DNA from: Wolbachia endosymbiont (group B) of Eucosma cana
GTDB lineage: Bacteria; Pseudomonadota; Alphaproteobacteria; Rickettsiales; Anaplasmataceae
Length of the DNA stretch: 64,000 bases
Direction: 5' to 3'
Assembly (NCBI RefSeq): GCF_947250645.1
Contig: NZ_OX366334.1
Span: 682,001 to 746,000 of the forward strand
Below the pieces are notes generated by a model, which was given only the letters and a program-made list of their open reading frames with translations, searched no databases and was not told where the DNA came from. Positions within the stretch are counted from its first letter, which is position 1. The number at the start of each line of letters is the position of its first letter. A program made the translations under genes and the position numbers. Positions 19,212 to 27,779 of this stretch are shown in pieces.

Positions 19212-20159
19212 TTATTTTTCCTCAACTTGAATTAATTCTTGAACTTTATCGACAGAAAGACCTGTACACTTGACAATAGTGCTAATATCAACATTATTAG
19301 TCAACATCGCTTTTGCAACTTCAATCTTTCCTTCAATCTTTCCTTCAATCTTTCCTTCAATCTTTCCTTCAATCTTTCCTTCAATCTTTCCTTCAATCTT
19401 TCCTTCAATCTTTCCTTCTTTTTTGGCATCATCAAGTTTTTGAGCAAGGACAGCCTGTTCATCACGAATACGCTTGGTCTCCTGTTCATATGCTATAAAC
19501 TCTTTTTCTGACCAGTTAAACCTGTTTAGCTCTTCGTACGCTTTTTTGATTATTACGTCACTTCCTGTTATTCTTTCCAATTCTTCTTCACTTGTTTCAT
19601 CAGCGTACTTAAAAAAATACACCCACTTCTCAACTATATTTGAAAGCTGATCTTCTTTAGTTTTGGAAAATTTAGGCAGTTCAATAAATACAAAGTAAAA
19701 ATCTTTTAGATCATGTTCATTAGTATCTTCATCCCGAATGGTGTGTTTTGATTTATACTCAGACTTATCCGGAAATAGTATACAGTCTGCTATAGCAATA
19801 AAGATAATTTCCTTAAGGTCATGGTATTGATCACCTTTATCTGCTTGTCTTGAATAGGCTTTAGCAGCGTAATATTGGGCACGTTTTTCAAAGCCTTTGG
19901 TTTTAGCAACCTGCATCTCAATTATCCATTGTACTCCTGTTGAATCTTTACATAGCACATCAACAATACTTTGCTTTTTAGCGGCAATTTCGGGATCTTG
20001 AATAGTACTTAAAAACTCTATATCCTGTATTGCATTTTTGCCAGTAAAGCTCAAAATATCATTGAGGAAGTGAATGAGGATGTCTTTATTCTTTTCTGTA
20101 CCAAAGATACGGCGAAATGCTATATCATTTTTAGGGTCGAGAAATTTAGATAAAGCCAT
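19212..20159 (-). CDS. Rpn-family PD-(D/E)XK nuclease / putative transposase, copy 1
   Basis: A 315-residue member of the Rpn (recombination-promoting nuclease, PDDEXK_2) family. It opens with LDPKNDIAFRRIFGTEKNKDILIHFLNDIL, and the catalytic region is QSIVDVLCKDSTGVQWIIEMQ (D...E-x-Q type). Eight GKIE repeats near residues 250-282 precede a C-terminal VAKAML helix. It sits between the tube (FII) and E genes of the tail operon, where P2-like phages normally have no gene, so it is probably an intruder. It has its own 90-130 bp non-coding flanks, unlike the overlapping tail genes. Confidence 0.85.
   Translation of the reverse strand: MALSKFLDPKNDIAFRRIFGTEKNKDILIHFLNDILSFTGKNAIQDIEFLSTIQDPEIAAKKQSIVDVLCKDSTGVQWIIEMQVAKTKGFEKRAQYYAAKAYSRQADKGDQYHDLKEIIFIAIADCILFPDKSEYKSKHTIRDEDTNEHDLKDFYFVFIELPKFSKTKEDQLSNIVEKWVYFFKYADETSEEELERITGSDVIIKKAYEELNRFNWSEKEFIAYEQETKRIRDEQAVLAQKLDDAKKEGKIEGKIEGKIEGKIEGKIEGKIEGKIEGKIEVAKAMLTNNVDISTIVKCTGLSVDKVQELIQVEEK
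19321..19416. repeat. 12-bp tandem repeat, 8 units
   Basis: Eight exact copies of TCAATCTTTCCT, encoding GKIE on the minus strand. The unit length keeps all frames open. The corresponding array in the other prophage copy (55951-56070) has ten units. Confidence 0.97.
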
Positions 20160-20254
20160 AGCACAAATGCTTAAAAAACATTAATAATTATACAGTATTA
20201 TCAGTAATTTTTCAATAAAAAAGTGGTTATATGAAAAGGCATCCATCTATTCCA

Positions 20255-20761
20255 TTAAATCCCTAAAATCGTTTGCAGCAAGGCCATTTGATCAACACCG
20301 TTAATCTTACGGATCATGTTCTCAGCATCGATTTCTATTAATTCATTACTACCGATAGTAAGTTTATAGTAATGAGCAGCTACAGTACACTTCAGCGTTG
20401 CTTTTTCAGCAGGTTTCCAGCTACCAAAATCAAATTCTCTGAATATGCCCCTAAGGTTGATTATTACTCCTTCAATATCGTTACTACCACTCCCTTGCAT
20501 TCCACCTCTGAGTGTCAAAGCTACTGAATTTCCATTTATCAACCCAAATAGCCGAAAGAGTTCTGTATCGTATTCAGAAAAAGTGAAATCTGCTTCAAGC
20601 TTTTCCATGCCCATATCAATATTTACTGGAATATCCATACCACCAGCTCTATATTCTTCAGTTTTTATGGTAAGCTTTGGCAGCGTAATTTCATCTATTT
20701 TTCCTGCATAACCCCGACCATCTACGAACACATTAAAATTCTTTAAAATCTTTGGTAGCAT
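20255..20761 (-). CDS. Phage tail tube protein FII, copy 1
   Basis: A 168-residue major tail tube protein of the P2 FII family. The start MLPKILKNFNVFVDGRGYAG, the KLTIKTEEYRAGGMD block and LEADFTFSEYD are characteristic. It would polymerise into the inner tube inside the contractile sheath. A GGAAG ribosome binding site precedes the ATG. The sheath gene lies 28 bp upstream. Confidence 0.9.
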   Translation of the reverse strand: MLPKILKNFNVFVDGRGYAGKIDEITLPKLTIKTEEYRAGGMDIPVNIDMGMEKLEADFTFSEYDTELFRLFGLINGNSVALTLRGGMQGSGSNDIEGVIINLRGIFREFDFGSWKPAEKATLKCTVAAHYYKLTIGSNELIEIDAENMIRKINGVDQMALLQTILGI

Positions 20762-20789
20762 CTTTCTTCCTTTTTTCCCTTAATAAAAT

Positions 20790-21965
20790 TTACGATATTT
20801 CACTATTCACCAGCCGTGAACGAAAAGTAATCTGTTCTGCTGGATATGGTGGTGTAAACTCAAAATCAAAGTATACTTTTCCACTTGCAATATTTGCTGG
20901 TGTGTTTAATTCTGAAGTTGCATAACATTTTCCACTGATAATCGCTCCTTGCGCTTTTAAATTGGCCAAATAAGAATTCACCCCCTCAATCACATCATCT
21001 ATGTAAGTTTTGGTGATATTTCGATCAACTGCCCAGAGATGAGCTCGCAGCAGACTATCGTTAATTAAATCTGCAGTTCTTCTCACTGATAGAAAAGCCC
21101 ATTTCGAATCGTTTGAACATGTTCTATTTCCCCAAAGCCTATAGCCATTTTGATGAATTATCGTTGTTACTTCATTTTCATTCAAGTGGTTTGCTCTACA
21201 ATTTGTATTACCGAGCGTAAAATCAATAGGCCTGCTTGTTCCAACAATACCATTTATCTCTTTATTTGAAGGTGAGTGCCAAAATCCTTGTTCGCTATCT
21301 ACTTTTGCTATTAAACCAGCTACAAATGGGCTTGCTGGCAAGATTTCTTCTTCAATAAGTACCTTCACCCATGGATCAACTACGTAAACTCTTGAGCTGC
21401 CTACACTTTTTCTCCATTTTATTGCTTCTTCATCATTAGTATTTGGTCCATCTGCTACTATTATGCTTCTCAGCTTTTCTGCTATAGGAATTAATGCTGC
21501 AACCACTGGATTTTTGCCATCTTCTGGTAGTTGGTGAGTAAATTGAGGTGCAATTAATATTCTTGGAGCAACATGAACTATGCTTTCACTACTGAGGAAT
21601 GCCTCTATCCCTTGATACTCTCCAGTCTCTTTATCAACACCGCCAATTATATTTTTCAGCGTCTCTTCTTCTTTTAATTTTGGATTGATGTTTTCACTCT
21701 CTTCAACTCTAATTACTATAACTGTTGCACCAATTTGGGTAAATACTCCAGTTATTGCTGAAAAAAGAGTTCCCTTTTTGCCAAGTTTTGCCGCTTCTTT
21801 AAAGCTTCCTGCAACTAACACTGGTTTATTTAGCGGAAATTTTTGCTCATCTGCTTCAGGTGCAGTACCAATTACACCTATCACTGATGATTTAGCCGTA
21901 CGTACTGCCCTTGCTCCAGAGGTTACCTCTATAACATTTACTCCGTGCAAAAATTCCTCTGTCAT
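20790..21965 (-). CDS. Phage tail sheath protein FI
   Basis: A complete 391-residue contractile tail sheath protein of the P2 FI type: HGVNVIEVTSGARAVRTAKSSVIGVIGTAP at the N-terminus, the variable central domain, and the conserved C-terminal domain (GYRLWGNRTCSNDSKWAFLSVRRTADLI, IDDVIEGVNSYLANLKAQGAI, GKVYFDFEFTPPYPAEQITFRS) that forms the sheath meshwork. This is the only intact sheath gene in the window; the second copy is cut at codon 262 by an IS3. It is the first gene of the tail operon here. Confidence 0.93.
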   Translation of the reverse strand: MTEEFLHGVNVIEVTSGARAVRTAKSSVIGVIGTAPEADEQKFPLNKPVLVAGSFKEAAKLGKKGTLFSAITGVFTQIGATVIVIRVEESENINPKLKEEETLKNIIGGVDKETGEYQGIEAFLSSESIVHVAPRILIAPQFTHQLPEDGKNPVVAALIPIAEKLRSIIVADGPNTNDEEAIKWRKSVGSSRVYVVDPWVKVLIEEEILPASPFVAGLIAKVDSEQGFWHSPSNKEINGIVGTSRPIDFTLGNTNCRANHLNENEVTTIIHQNGYRLWGNRTCSNDSKWAFLSVRRTADLINDSLLRAHLWAVDRNITKTYIDDVIEGVNSYLANLKAQGAIISGKCYATSELNTPANIASGKVYFDFEFTPPYPAEQITFRSRLVNSEIS

Positions 21966-22021
21966 ATAGTTATCTGCTAAAACTTGCTCTTTAAAATTGT
22001 CAAGAAAACTCTTTTAATTTT

Positions 22022-22444
22022 CTTCTTCTGATTACTACTTTTTAAGATTTAGTATATTTATTAAAATAAAGACAGAAACTAGAAAGTATAGAAAATTTCG
22101 CATTTTGCAATAGCTCTTCTTAAATATACTTTTTACTGCGTTGAACAATTTCCCCCCCTGTTAAACAATTACCAATAAAAATTCTCTCTGGCTTGTTTTT
22201 AAGATACTGTCTTTACTGTCAATAAATTATTTGGCTAAAAAGGATAAAAAATAACAAAAAACTTAATTTAGCCTTCTATAAATCAGTGTAACTGTGTATA
22301 AGTACTTTGAGTTTGTGTAGGCGTACATACTGTAATTGCTATTGAATGATGGAGAGACATACTCCATTATTTTAGCACGAAGTAACAAATTCAATGAATT
22401 AGTTCTTCAAGAATAATTTAAACTTTTACAGTAGGAGTAGTCTC
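22022..22444. other. Non-coding: operon upstream region and IS110 leader
   Basis: A 423-bp stretch without a gene. The left part should contain the leftward tail-operon promoter. The right part is the leader of the IS110 transposase and contains a stem-loop, AATGATGGAG at 22345-22354 pairing with CTCCATTATT at 22362-22371 (one mismatch). IS110-group elements place a structured non-coding RNA here. Confidence 0.45.
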
Positions 22445-23211
22445 ATGAAACATTATAGCGGGTTAGATGTCTCACTCAAAGAAACTTTTATTAGTATCAT
22501 TGATGAGAAAGGAAAAATTGTTAAAGAAGGGGTTGTTGCAAGTGAAAGCAGTGCAATAGCTGAGTTTCTGCTTGGTCAAAACAAAAAATACGAGTCCATA
22601 GGAATAGAAAGCGGGCAATTATCAATATCGATGTGCAAAGAGTTGAGGAATCTTGGATTACCAGTAACTTGTGTAGATGCAAGGCATATGGCAGCAGCAT
22701 TATCTGCGAGAATCAATAAGAATGATAAAAATGATGCAAGAGGCATAGCACAAATGATGAGAGTTGGGCTATTTAAGGAGGTATTAGTAAAATCAGACGA
22801 AGCTTGTCAGGTTAAAATAATACTTGGAAGCAGAAGACAATTAATACGTTGCAGAGAGCAAATTGCGGGAACAATAAGGGGATTACTGAAAATATACGGG
22901 ATAAAAGTTAATCAACGTCTTAGTTCTGCAAACTTTGCTTTAAAAGTGCAAGAAATGGTTAATAATCTAGATGAAATTAGCCAAACCTCAATTGAATCAT
23001 TAGTACATAGTTTAGAAATAATAGAAGAATCAACAAGAAAACTTGATAAAATGCTCTCAGAACAAAGCAAAAAAGATGAGGATTGTAAATTATTAACTAC
23101 TGTTCCAGGAGTTGGTATTATAGTAGCAATGACATATAAAGCTGCAATAGATGATCTGCATAGGTTTGAAACATCTTATACAGTTGGAGCCTATATGGGA
23201 TTAAGTCCAAG
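22445..23211 (+). pseudogene. IS110-family transposase, 3' truncated
   Basis: About 255 codons of an IS110-type transposase. The RuvC-like DEDD domain (YSGLDVSLKETFISIID, IGIESGQL, NDKNDARGIAQMMRVGLF) and the start of the C-terminal Tnp domain (LLTTVPGVGIIVAMTYKAAI, VGAYMGLSPR) are present. The catalytic serine region of the C-terminal domain is lost at the junction with a truncated IS3. A good ribosome binding site (AGGAG) precedes the ATG. It is a different subfamily from the IS110 at 25507. Confidence 0.85.
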
Positions 23212-24138
23212 ACTAAACTGCACCCCCTGATCACTATTAAAAATCTCAGGTTTACCTTGTTTTAGAGCTTCTTTGAGAGTATAAAGGCAAAATCCAGCAT
23301 CGAGATATGGTGATAATGAATGAGCAATAATATAGCGACTATACAAGTCCATTATTGCCACAAAATAGATAAACTTACCTTCTACCATAATATATGTTAT
23401 ATCAGTAGCCCATACCTGATTAACTCTACAAATAATCAAATCTTTGAGTAAATAAGGATATATTTTATGCTTTTTTTCTTTAATACTTGTATTACATCTT
23501 TTTCTACAATACAGCCCACTAATCTTCATTTTTTTCATAATTCTTAAGATTTTTTTGTGATTGACTACTACTCCACTCGCTATGATTTCAGCAGTAATTT
23601 TACGATATCCATAACGGCAATCAGAAGCCAAATATACTTCTTGAATCAAATTTGCTACTTCACTTTCGTTATTAATTATAGGCCTATAATATAGGCTAGA
23701 TCTGCAAATCCCCAATAAATCAGCCTGTTTCCTAATTGACAGATCAGAATCTTTTTCTATAAACCTTACTCTATCTTTTTTGCTTATTTCAGTAATTTTT
23801 TTTTCAAATAGCTATTTTCCACTGTCAATTCTCCTATTACTTTATGTAAACTTTCTATTTCTTGCGCTAAGATTCTTTGTTTTCTCGCACTTTCACTTTC
23901 TTCAACAAATAGGTCTTTTAACCTTGCCAATACTCTATCACGCCAATCATATAGATTTGTTGATGGTATTTTATATTCACTACATATCTCAGCTGTGCTT
24001 TTTTGATTTTTTATTGCTTCCAAAGCTATCTTTGCTTTTAACTCTGGTTCATATTTTTTTGTTGCCATACTTTTACCCCTTTACCTTCCTACTCGGATCA
24101 ACCATTTTTTTTTGGTCTAGTTTATGGGGTGCATTATA
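23211..24138 (-). mobile_element. IS3-family insertion sequence, copy 4, right end missing
   Basis: Contains the element's left tip (at 24138), the whole OrfA (23784-24068, with the KVIGEL variant shared with copy 3) and OrfB down to NSDQGVQF, where it joins the IS110 fragment. The C-terminal third of OrfB with the catalytic Glu is missing, so the copy is inactive. The junction shares TAAACTGCAC-like bases, so the exact point is uncertain by about 10 bp. Confidence 0.88.
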
Positions 24139-24212
24139 CCTCTCTTGCTACTTCTACAATTAAACAACTCTGCTCTGTTTCCTATTTGACTCCACAACAA
24201 TGAGAATTGGTA
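24139..24212 (+). mobile_element. IS630 end fragment
   Basis: The last 74 bp of an IS630 copy (from CCTCTCTTGC to the tip GAATTGGTA), identical to the 3' end of the full copies. The truncated IS3 starts directly at its left side, so the IS3 inserted into this IS630, and the remainder was later lost. The IS630 in turn had inserted into the phage gene that follows. Confidence 0.9.
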
Positions 24213-24671
24213 TTACTACCTTATAAGTTGGCACAAGATGATGAGACATTGACTAGTTTAATTAATTTTAGCAGGTCTACAAATGTCAAAATTAAAATAA
24301 GTGAATCTTTAGAAAAACAACGTGAAAAGGACAATGAACTAATGCTAAATGTCATGCAGTATCTTGGTCCAAATAATCAGCAAATTAGTGTCGAGCTTTT
24401 AGGAGAGATGCTGCTCAATCAAGATACAGTGAGCAGTAAGATTTTGCGTGATAAGGTGCTAAACATTGGTCAGCAGCAGCAAGCACAAGCGCAGCAGCAG
24501 GCGCAGCAGCCAAGTGAGCAAGAGATTAAACTGCTTGAGATTCAAACAAAAAAAGAAGCTGCAGAACTAAAAGCCAAAGTTGATTTAATAGCAGAACAGT
24601 TAGCTGTTTTGCGAGAACAAATGCGTAATGATCACGAAGAAAAAATGTTGCGAGAGAAAAATGGAACTTAA
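24213..24671 (+). pseudogene. Phage gene fragment, possibly portal-protein C-terminus
   Basis: About 152 residues of an open frame that continues from the IS630 tip without its own start (only a TTG inside the IS is available). It encodes a helical protein with a Gln-rich low-complexity stretch (GQQQQAQAQQQAQQPSEQE) and a coiled-coil C-terminus (KKEAAELKAKVDLIAEQL). It is directly coupled to a RuvC-like resolvase gene. Its helical, Gln-rich tail resembles C-termini of podovirus-type portal proteins, but this is an inference from layout only. Confidence 0.5.
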
Positions 24672-25185
24672 GATTAAAAAATTTTCGCTTGCAAAAAAAC
24701 TGCCTGAAAATGTTTTGAGCATTGATCTTGGCAAGAGCAATGGTTTTGCCTATGTGAAAGATGAAATACTTCACTGTGGCAGCTATGTTTTAGGCGTGGA
24801 AAAGTGGAAACTGAATGGCGAGACATTGCGCCAAATTAGTTATGAATATGAGGGGGTGATTGCGCTTTTGCTTCACGAGAGTCCAGAGCTTGATTTAGTG
24901 CTTCTTGAGGATAATCAGTATTTTTTTAAGCAGAAATACATCAAAGGTAGCCACATGTCGTATTACAAAAAGCTGCAAATAATCGCTGAAGGACTGTTTT
25001 GTTTGCATTGGCAGGGCAAAGTTAAACGTTATTTTGGTGGCGCACTTAAAGTGAGATGTTTTGGTACAGCTCGTAAGGAGATTGTAAAAGAACGTATTAA
25101 AAAAATGCTCAATGTTTCGCGGCTATGTGATCACACAGCAGATAGCATAGCAGGACTATTTGCTGGTTTAAAAAAGGAGGAATGA
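24661..25185 (+). CDS. Phage RuvC-like Holliday junction resolvase
   Basis: A 174-residue RNase H-fold protein. The first strand VLSIDLGKSNGFAYV holds the first catalytic Asp, LDLVLLEDNQ the second acidic position, and DHTADSIAGLFAGLK the C-terminal acidic helix, as in phage RuvC-type resolvases. The ATG at 24661 overlaps the end of the previous gene by 11 bp and fits better than an upstream ATG at 24628. Such enzymes trim branched DNA before packaging. The stop overlaps the next gene's ATG (ATGA). Confidence 0.75.
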   Translation: MELKIKKFSLAKKLPENVLSIDLGKSNGFAYVKDEILHCGSYVLGVEKWKLNGETLRQISYEYEGVIALLLHESPELDLVLLEDNQYFFKQKYIKGSHMSYYKKLQIIAEGLFCLHWQGKVKRYFGGALKVRCFGTARKEIVKERIKKMLNVSRLCDHTADSIAGLFAGLKKEE

Positions 25186-25373
25186 TGTTTGGAGATTTGT
25201 TTGACTGGCTTTTTGGTAGCTCTAAGGCTAACCGCCAGTTTGAAAATAATATTGCGATGCAAAAGATACCGTCTTGCAAGTCAACAAAAAAATTACAAAA
25301 ATTGTTCAAGCTGTATCATAAAATTAAAAAATACTTCCAATTCACATTTTGTGTAACGGTACACAGATTATAG
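25182..25373 (+). pseudogene. Small phage gene interrupted by IS110
   Basis: Begins MMFGDLFDWLFGSSKANRQF, coupled to the resolvase gene by an ATGA overlap. The native sequence runs to about 25273 (FENNIAMQKIPS); from there on the frame is IS110 end sequence and stops at 25373. The 11-bp repeat AAGATACCGTC at the break supports insertion. The family is not recognised; the compact hydrophobic start resembles small virion or neck proteins. Confidence 0.5.
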
Positions 25374-25451
25374 TTAGTGAATATGTTGATAAGTAAATTT
25401 CCGCTTTTTTGTACGTATAAAATTAATTTACTTATCAACATATTCACTAAC
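25373..25451. repeat. Palindrome with 27-bp perfect arms
   Basis: The arms at 25373-25399 and 25425-25451 are perfectly complementary around a 25-bp spacer, with weaker symmetry extending outward on both sides. The core GAATATGTTGATAA also occurs in the palindrome behind the IS3 transposase (11956-12016). It lies downstream of the IS110 transposase. Confidence 0.85.
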
Positions 25452-25506
25452 CAGTTACAAAATTTGTGTAAGATACTATTTTACATAATTGGAGCGTTTT
25501 TTGATT

Positions 25507-26541
25507 TTAAAGCACTAAACTTTCAGCCAAACTCCTAGCTCTGTAGTTTTTGATATGATCTGGATCAAAAGCCTTCTTTGACCTTAAAACACCAAAAACA
25601 ATATGGAGTAACTTACGCATTGCAGCTCCCACAATGGCCATGTTATGCTTGCCTTTCTCTTTTAACCTTTTGCAAAAAGTCATAATAGTAGGATTATGAT
25701 TCTTAGCTACTATGGCAGGAAAGTACATTGCCTTACATAATGTTCGTGAACCGGATTTACTTAATCTGGGCTTGGCATGTACAGACGTACCTGACGTTAT
25801 ATTTCGTGGTATAGCTCCAGCATATGCTGCCAATTGCCTGGCATCCTTGAAAGCTTTTATGTTAGGAACTTCAGCCAAAATAGCTACTGCTGATTCTTCT
25901 CCTATTCCTGGAATGGTCAATAGAAGTTGAAAATTTTCCAACAATTCTTTGTGTTTATTTAATAGTTCACGTAAGGAGTTTTTTATTCTTTCTATTTTTT
26001 GTTTTATGTTCATTGCAAGGTCTTCCCAAGCATTTGCAACTTCTTTAGGCAGTCTCTCTTTTTTTTCTAAGTGGTTATTTACTAATGTCAATTCATCTTT
26101 TAACGCAGCCGAGCAACGATAAAGATGCTTTAATTTCTTTAACTCAGGAGAAGGTGGTGCCCAACGAATAGGTTCCTGTCTTTGGCAATAATCGGCAATT
26201 ATCTCTGCATCAGTCTGATCATTCTTTTGTCGTATAAGCTTACTTTTTGCATAAAATCTTATACAAGCTGGATTAACAACACTCACAAAATGTCCAGTAT
26301 TGTGTAGAAATTCAGCTAAGGCTTCACTATAACAACCAGTAGCTTCCATGCAGGCTTTTACTTGTTCTACATTATGCTTTTGTAGAAAGCTCAGTAAACC
26401 TTGAAACCCATGATCATTATTCTTGAAACTCCTTTTCCTGGTTTCACGTTTTCCTTTGTTGCTTATGAATGAAAGAGAAACATCAAAGCGATCTTTTGAT
26501 ATGTCTATACCCAAAAAGTTGTTGATCATATATAACTCCAT
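25507..26541 (-). CDS. IS110-family transposase
   Basis: A 344-residue, apparently intact transposase. The RuvC-like DEDD domain shows FLGIDISKDRFDVSLS (first Asp), KACMEATGCYSEALA (Glu) and RQKNDQTDAEIIADYC (paired Asp). The C-terminal Tnp domain shows LLTIPGIGEESAVAILAEVP, QLAAYAGAIPRNITSGTS, KPRLSKSGSRTLCKAMY with its conserved serine. A second Met (26527-26529, MINNFLGID) is a likely alternative start. IS110 enzymes use a DEDD/serine mechanism guided by a bridge RNA. Confidence 0.92.
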   Translation of the reverse strand: MELYMINNFLGIDISKDRFDVSLSFISNKGKRETRKRSFKNNDHGFQGLLSFLQKHNVEQVKACMEATGCYSEALAEFLHNTGHFVSVVNPACIRFYAKSKLIRQKNDQTDAEIIADYCQRQEPIRWAPPSPELKKLKHLYRCSAALKDELTLVNNHLEKKERLPKEVANAWEDLAMNIKQKIERIKNSLRELLNKHKELLENFQLLLTIPGIGEESAVAILAEVPNIKAFKDARQLAAYAGAIPRNITSGTSVHAKPRLSKSGSRTLCKAMYFPAIVAKNHNPTIMTFCKRLKEKGKHNMAIVGAAMRKLLHIVFGVLRSKKAFDPDHIKNYRARSLAESLVL

Positions 26542-26749
26542 ACGTTACTATTAAAATGAAAAGTAAGGCTAACCTTGTGGATACAGAATTATAACCATTT
26601 AGGTCTTTCTACGATACCGTTCAGCCTATACTTTTGAGAAGGGAACTCTTGTCTACCACACAGATTTTATATCTAAGGAGATATTCAAAGTTCTTCCCTT
26701 CTCCACCTAATGCTTAAGCTTAAAACATCAGATGCTTTTGACAAGATAC
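26542..26749 (-). ncRNA. Candidate IS110 bridge RNA region
   Basis: The 208-nt leader of the IS110 transposase has no coding frame but clear RNA structure. A 10-bp stem (GAGAAGGGAA at 26636-26645 with TTCCCTTCTC at 26694-26703) encloses a smaller hairpin (ATATCT 26669-26674 with AGATAT 26679-26684, loop AAGG). GATACCGT, part of the flanking target repeat, recurs inside this leader near 26613, as a guide loop would require. In IS110-group elements the left-end leader encodes the bridge RNA that pairs with target and donor DNA. The assignment is inferred. Confidence 0.5.
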
Positions 26750-26872
26750 AAGATACCGTCCTTAAGTGAATTTTGCCACTTTAATCTTTCCTACTTCCTA
26801 GTGTATGGTCCCAGAGTGTGATGGTATGATAGAATGTGAGAAAAAATACCATCAAAGTAGGAGTTATGGTTA

Positions 26873-27494
26873 AAACCCCAGTTATGGATTAACTAAAGCA
26901 ATAAAGCTTAGAAATAGAAGGCTTTTTTGACTGAATGGAATATGAAATTAATGTTGAAAAATATGTACCATAAAATTTATTGGCGATCTGTGGCGTAAGC
27001 TCAAATTTGTTTTTCAAACAACCAAAAACCGTCTCAATAATCGACCTTTTTCTCAATAAAATCTTCTCTTTTAGTAAAATCAATGCGTTTTTCATGCCTT
27101 TTTTCACTTTAGTGATAAGTTTTAGGCCTCTGTCGAAGAGTTTCTTAAAGAGCTCTTTCTTTATATAGCCCTTATCTCCGAACAAAAGTCCTGTCAAATT
27201 TTTAGTCAAATTTGGTACAGGTTTTCTGTCATCAACGTTGCCTTTAGTTAGTGTAATAGCTTGAACTTCGCCTATTTCATTAATTACCAGATGTAATTTA
27301 AAACCTAAAAACCATCCATAGATAGTCTTTCCTATATTTGCTAACTCTTTGAAAGCTTTATTTTTGAAATCCTTTTTGTGTGGCAAACAGCGATTGCAGT
27401 TGTATCAATATTATTGCTAAAATATTCGAGTTTACCCTATTTCCCTCTTTATTAATTCTACTTTTATCTGTTTTCTAATCCATAACTAGGGTTT
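26873..27494 (-). pseudogene. Decayed IS982-family element
   Basis: Short inverted ends AAACCCCAGTTATGG (26873) and CCATAACTAGGGTTT (ending 27494) enclose the C-terminal half of an IS982-type transposase: YGWFLGFKLHLVINEIGEV, FGDKGYIKKELF and RKRSIIETVFGCLKNKFEL hold the DDE residues. Upstream, IDTTAIAVCHTKRI is in another frame, so there is a frameshift near 27370, and the N-terminal half is deleted. A TTG would be the only start for the 165-codon open part. Inactive. Confidence 0.8.
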
Positions 27495-27505
27495 ACACGG
27501 GTGCG

Positions 27506-27725
27506 CTAGAACACCAGAGGCAGTGCGTAGGAAAATACAAAATAGTCAAGAGAGCATAGCAAAACTTTCTCAATGCTATAATCTTAATCCAAAAACTATT
27601 GTCAAATGGAAAAAAAACGTTCATTCACTAAAGATGTAAATATGGGAACAAAACAGCCAAGATCAACAGTTTTAACCAAAGAGTGGAATATTCAAAAAAG
27701 CATAAGGGTCAAGTTAAGGAAATAA
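27506..27725 (+). pseudogene. IS481-type transposase N-terminal fragment
   Basis: The plus strand reads TPEAVRRKIQNSQESIAKL, then SQCYNLNPKTIVKWKK, and after a frame change DVNMGTKQPRSTVLTKE. This is the N-terminal helix-turn-helix pattern of one IS481 subgroup. No catalytic part follows. It belongs to a different lineage from the IS481 at 62747-63680. Confidence 0.6.
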
Positions 27726-27779
27726 AGGTATGAAGAAGATAGGATAAGAAGATATAAAATTCTCTCGGATATATTTTAG

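Larger units (their letters stand above)
14763..21184. repeat. Direct duplication of prophage WO tail segment, copy 1
   Basis: This 6.4-kb segment recurs in the same orientation at 51393-57838. All encoded proteins appear identical between copies except for the 12-bp tandem repeat in the nuclease gene (8 units here, 10 in the other copy), which accounts for the 24-bp length difference. The left edge cuts the ankyrin gene after its first 37 codons. The right edge in the other copy is the tip of an IS3. Confidence 0.93.
25274..26749 (-). mobile_element. IS110-family element, complete, with 11-bp direct flanks
   Basis: The DNA between two copies of AAGATACCGTC (25263-25273 and 26750-26760) is 1.48 kb, a typical IS110 length, and contains one transposase gene, a structured leader of about 210 nt and a 3' region with a long palindrome. 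The left flank interrupts a phage gene. The boundaries are inferred from the direct repeat alone. Confidence 0.65.

Noticed and set aside
19321..19416. CRISPR-like array
   Set aside because: The repeats are contiguous 12-mers without spacers and lie within a coding sequence.
24628..24660. Upstream ATG for the RuvC-like gene
   Set aside because: It adds a Lys/Cys-rich extension fully overlapping the previous gene; the ATG at 24661 starts next to the conserved fold.
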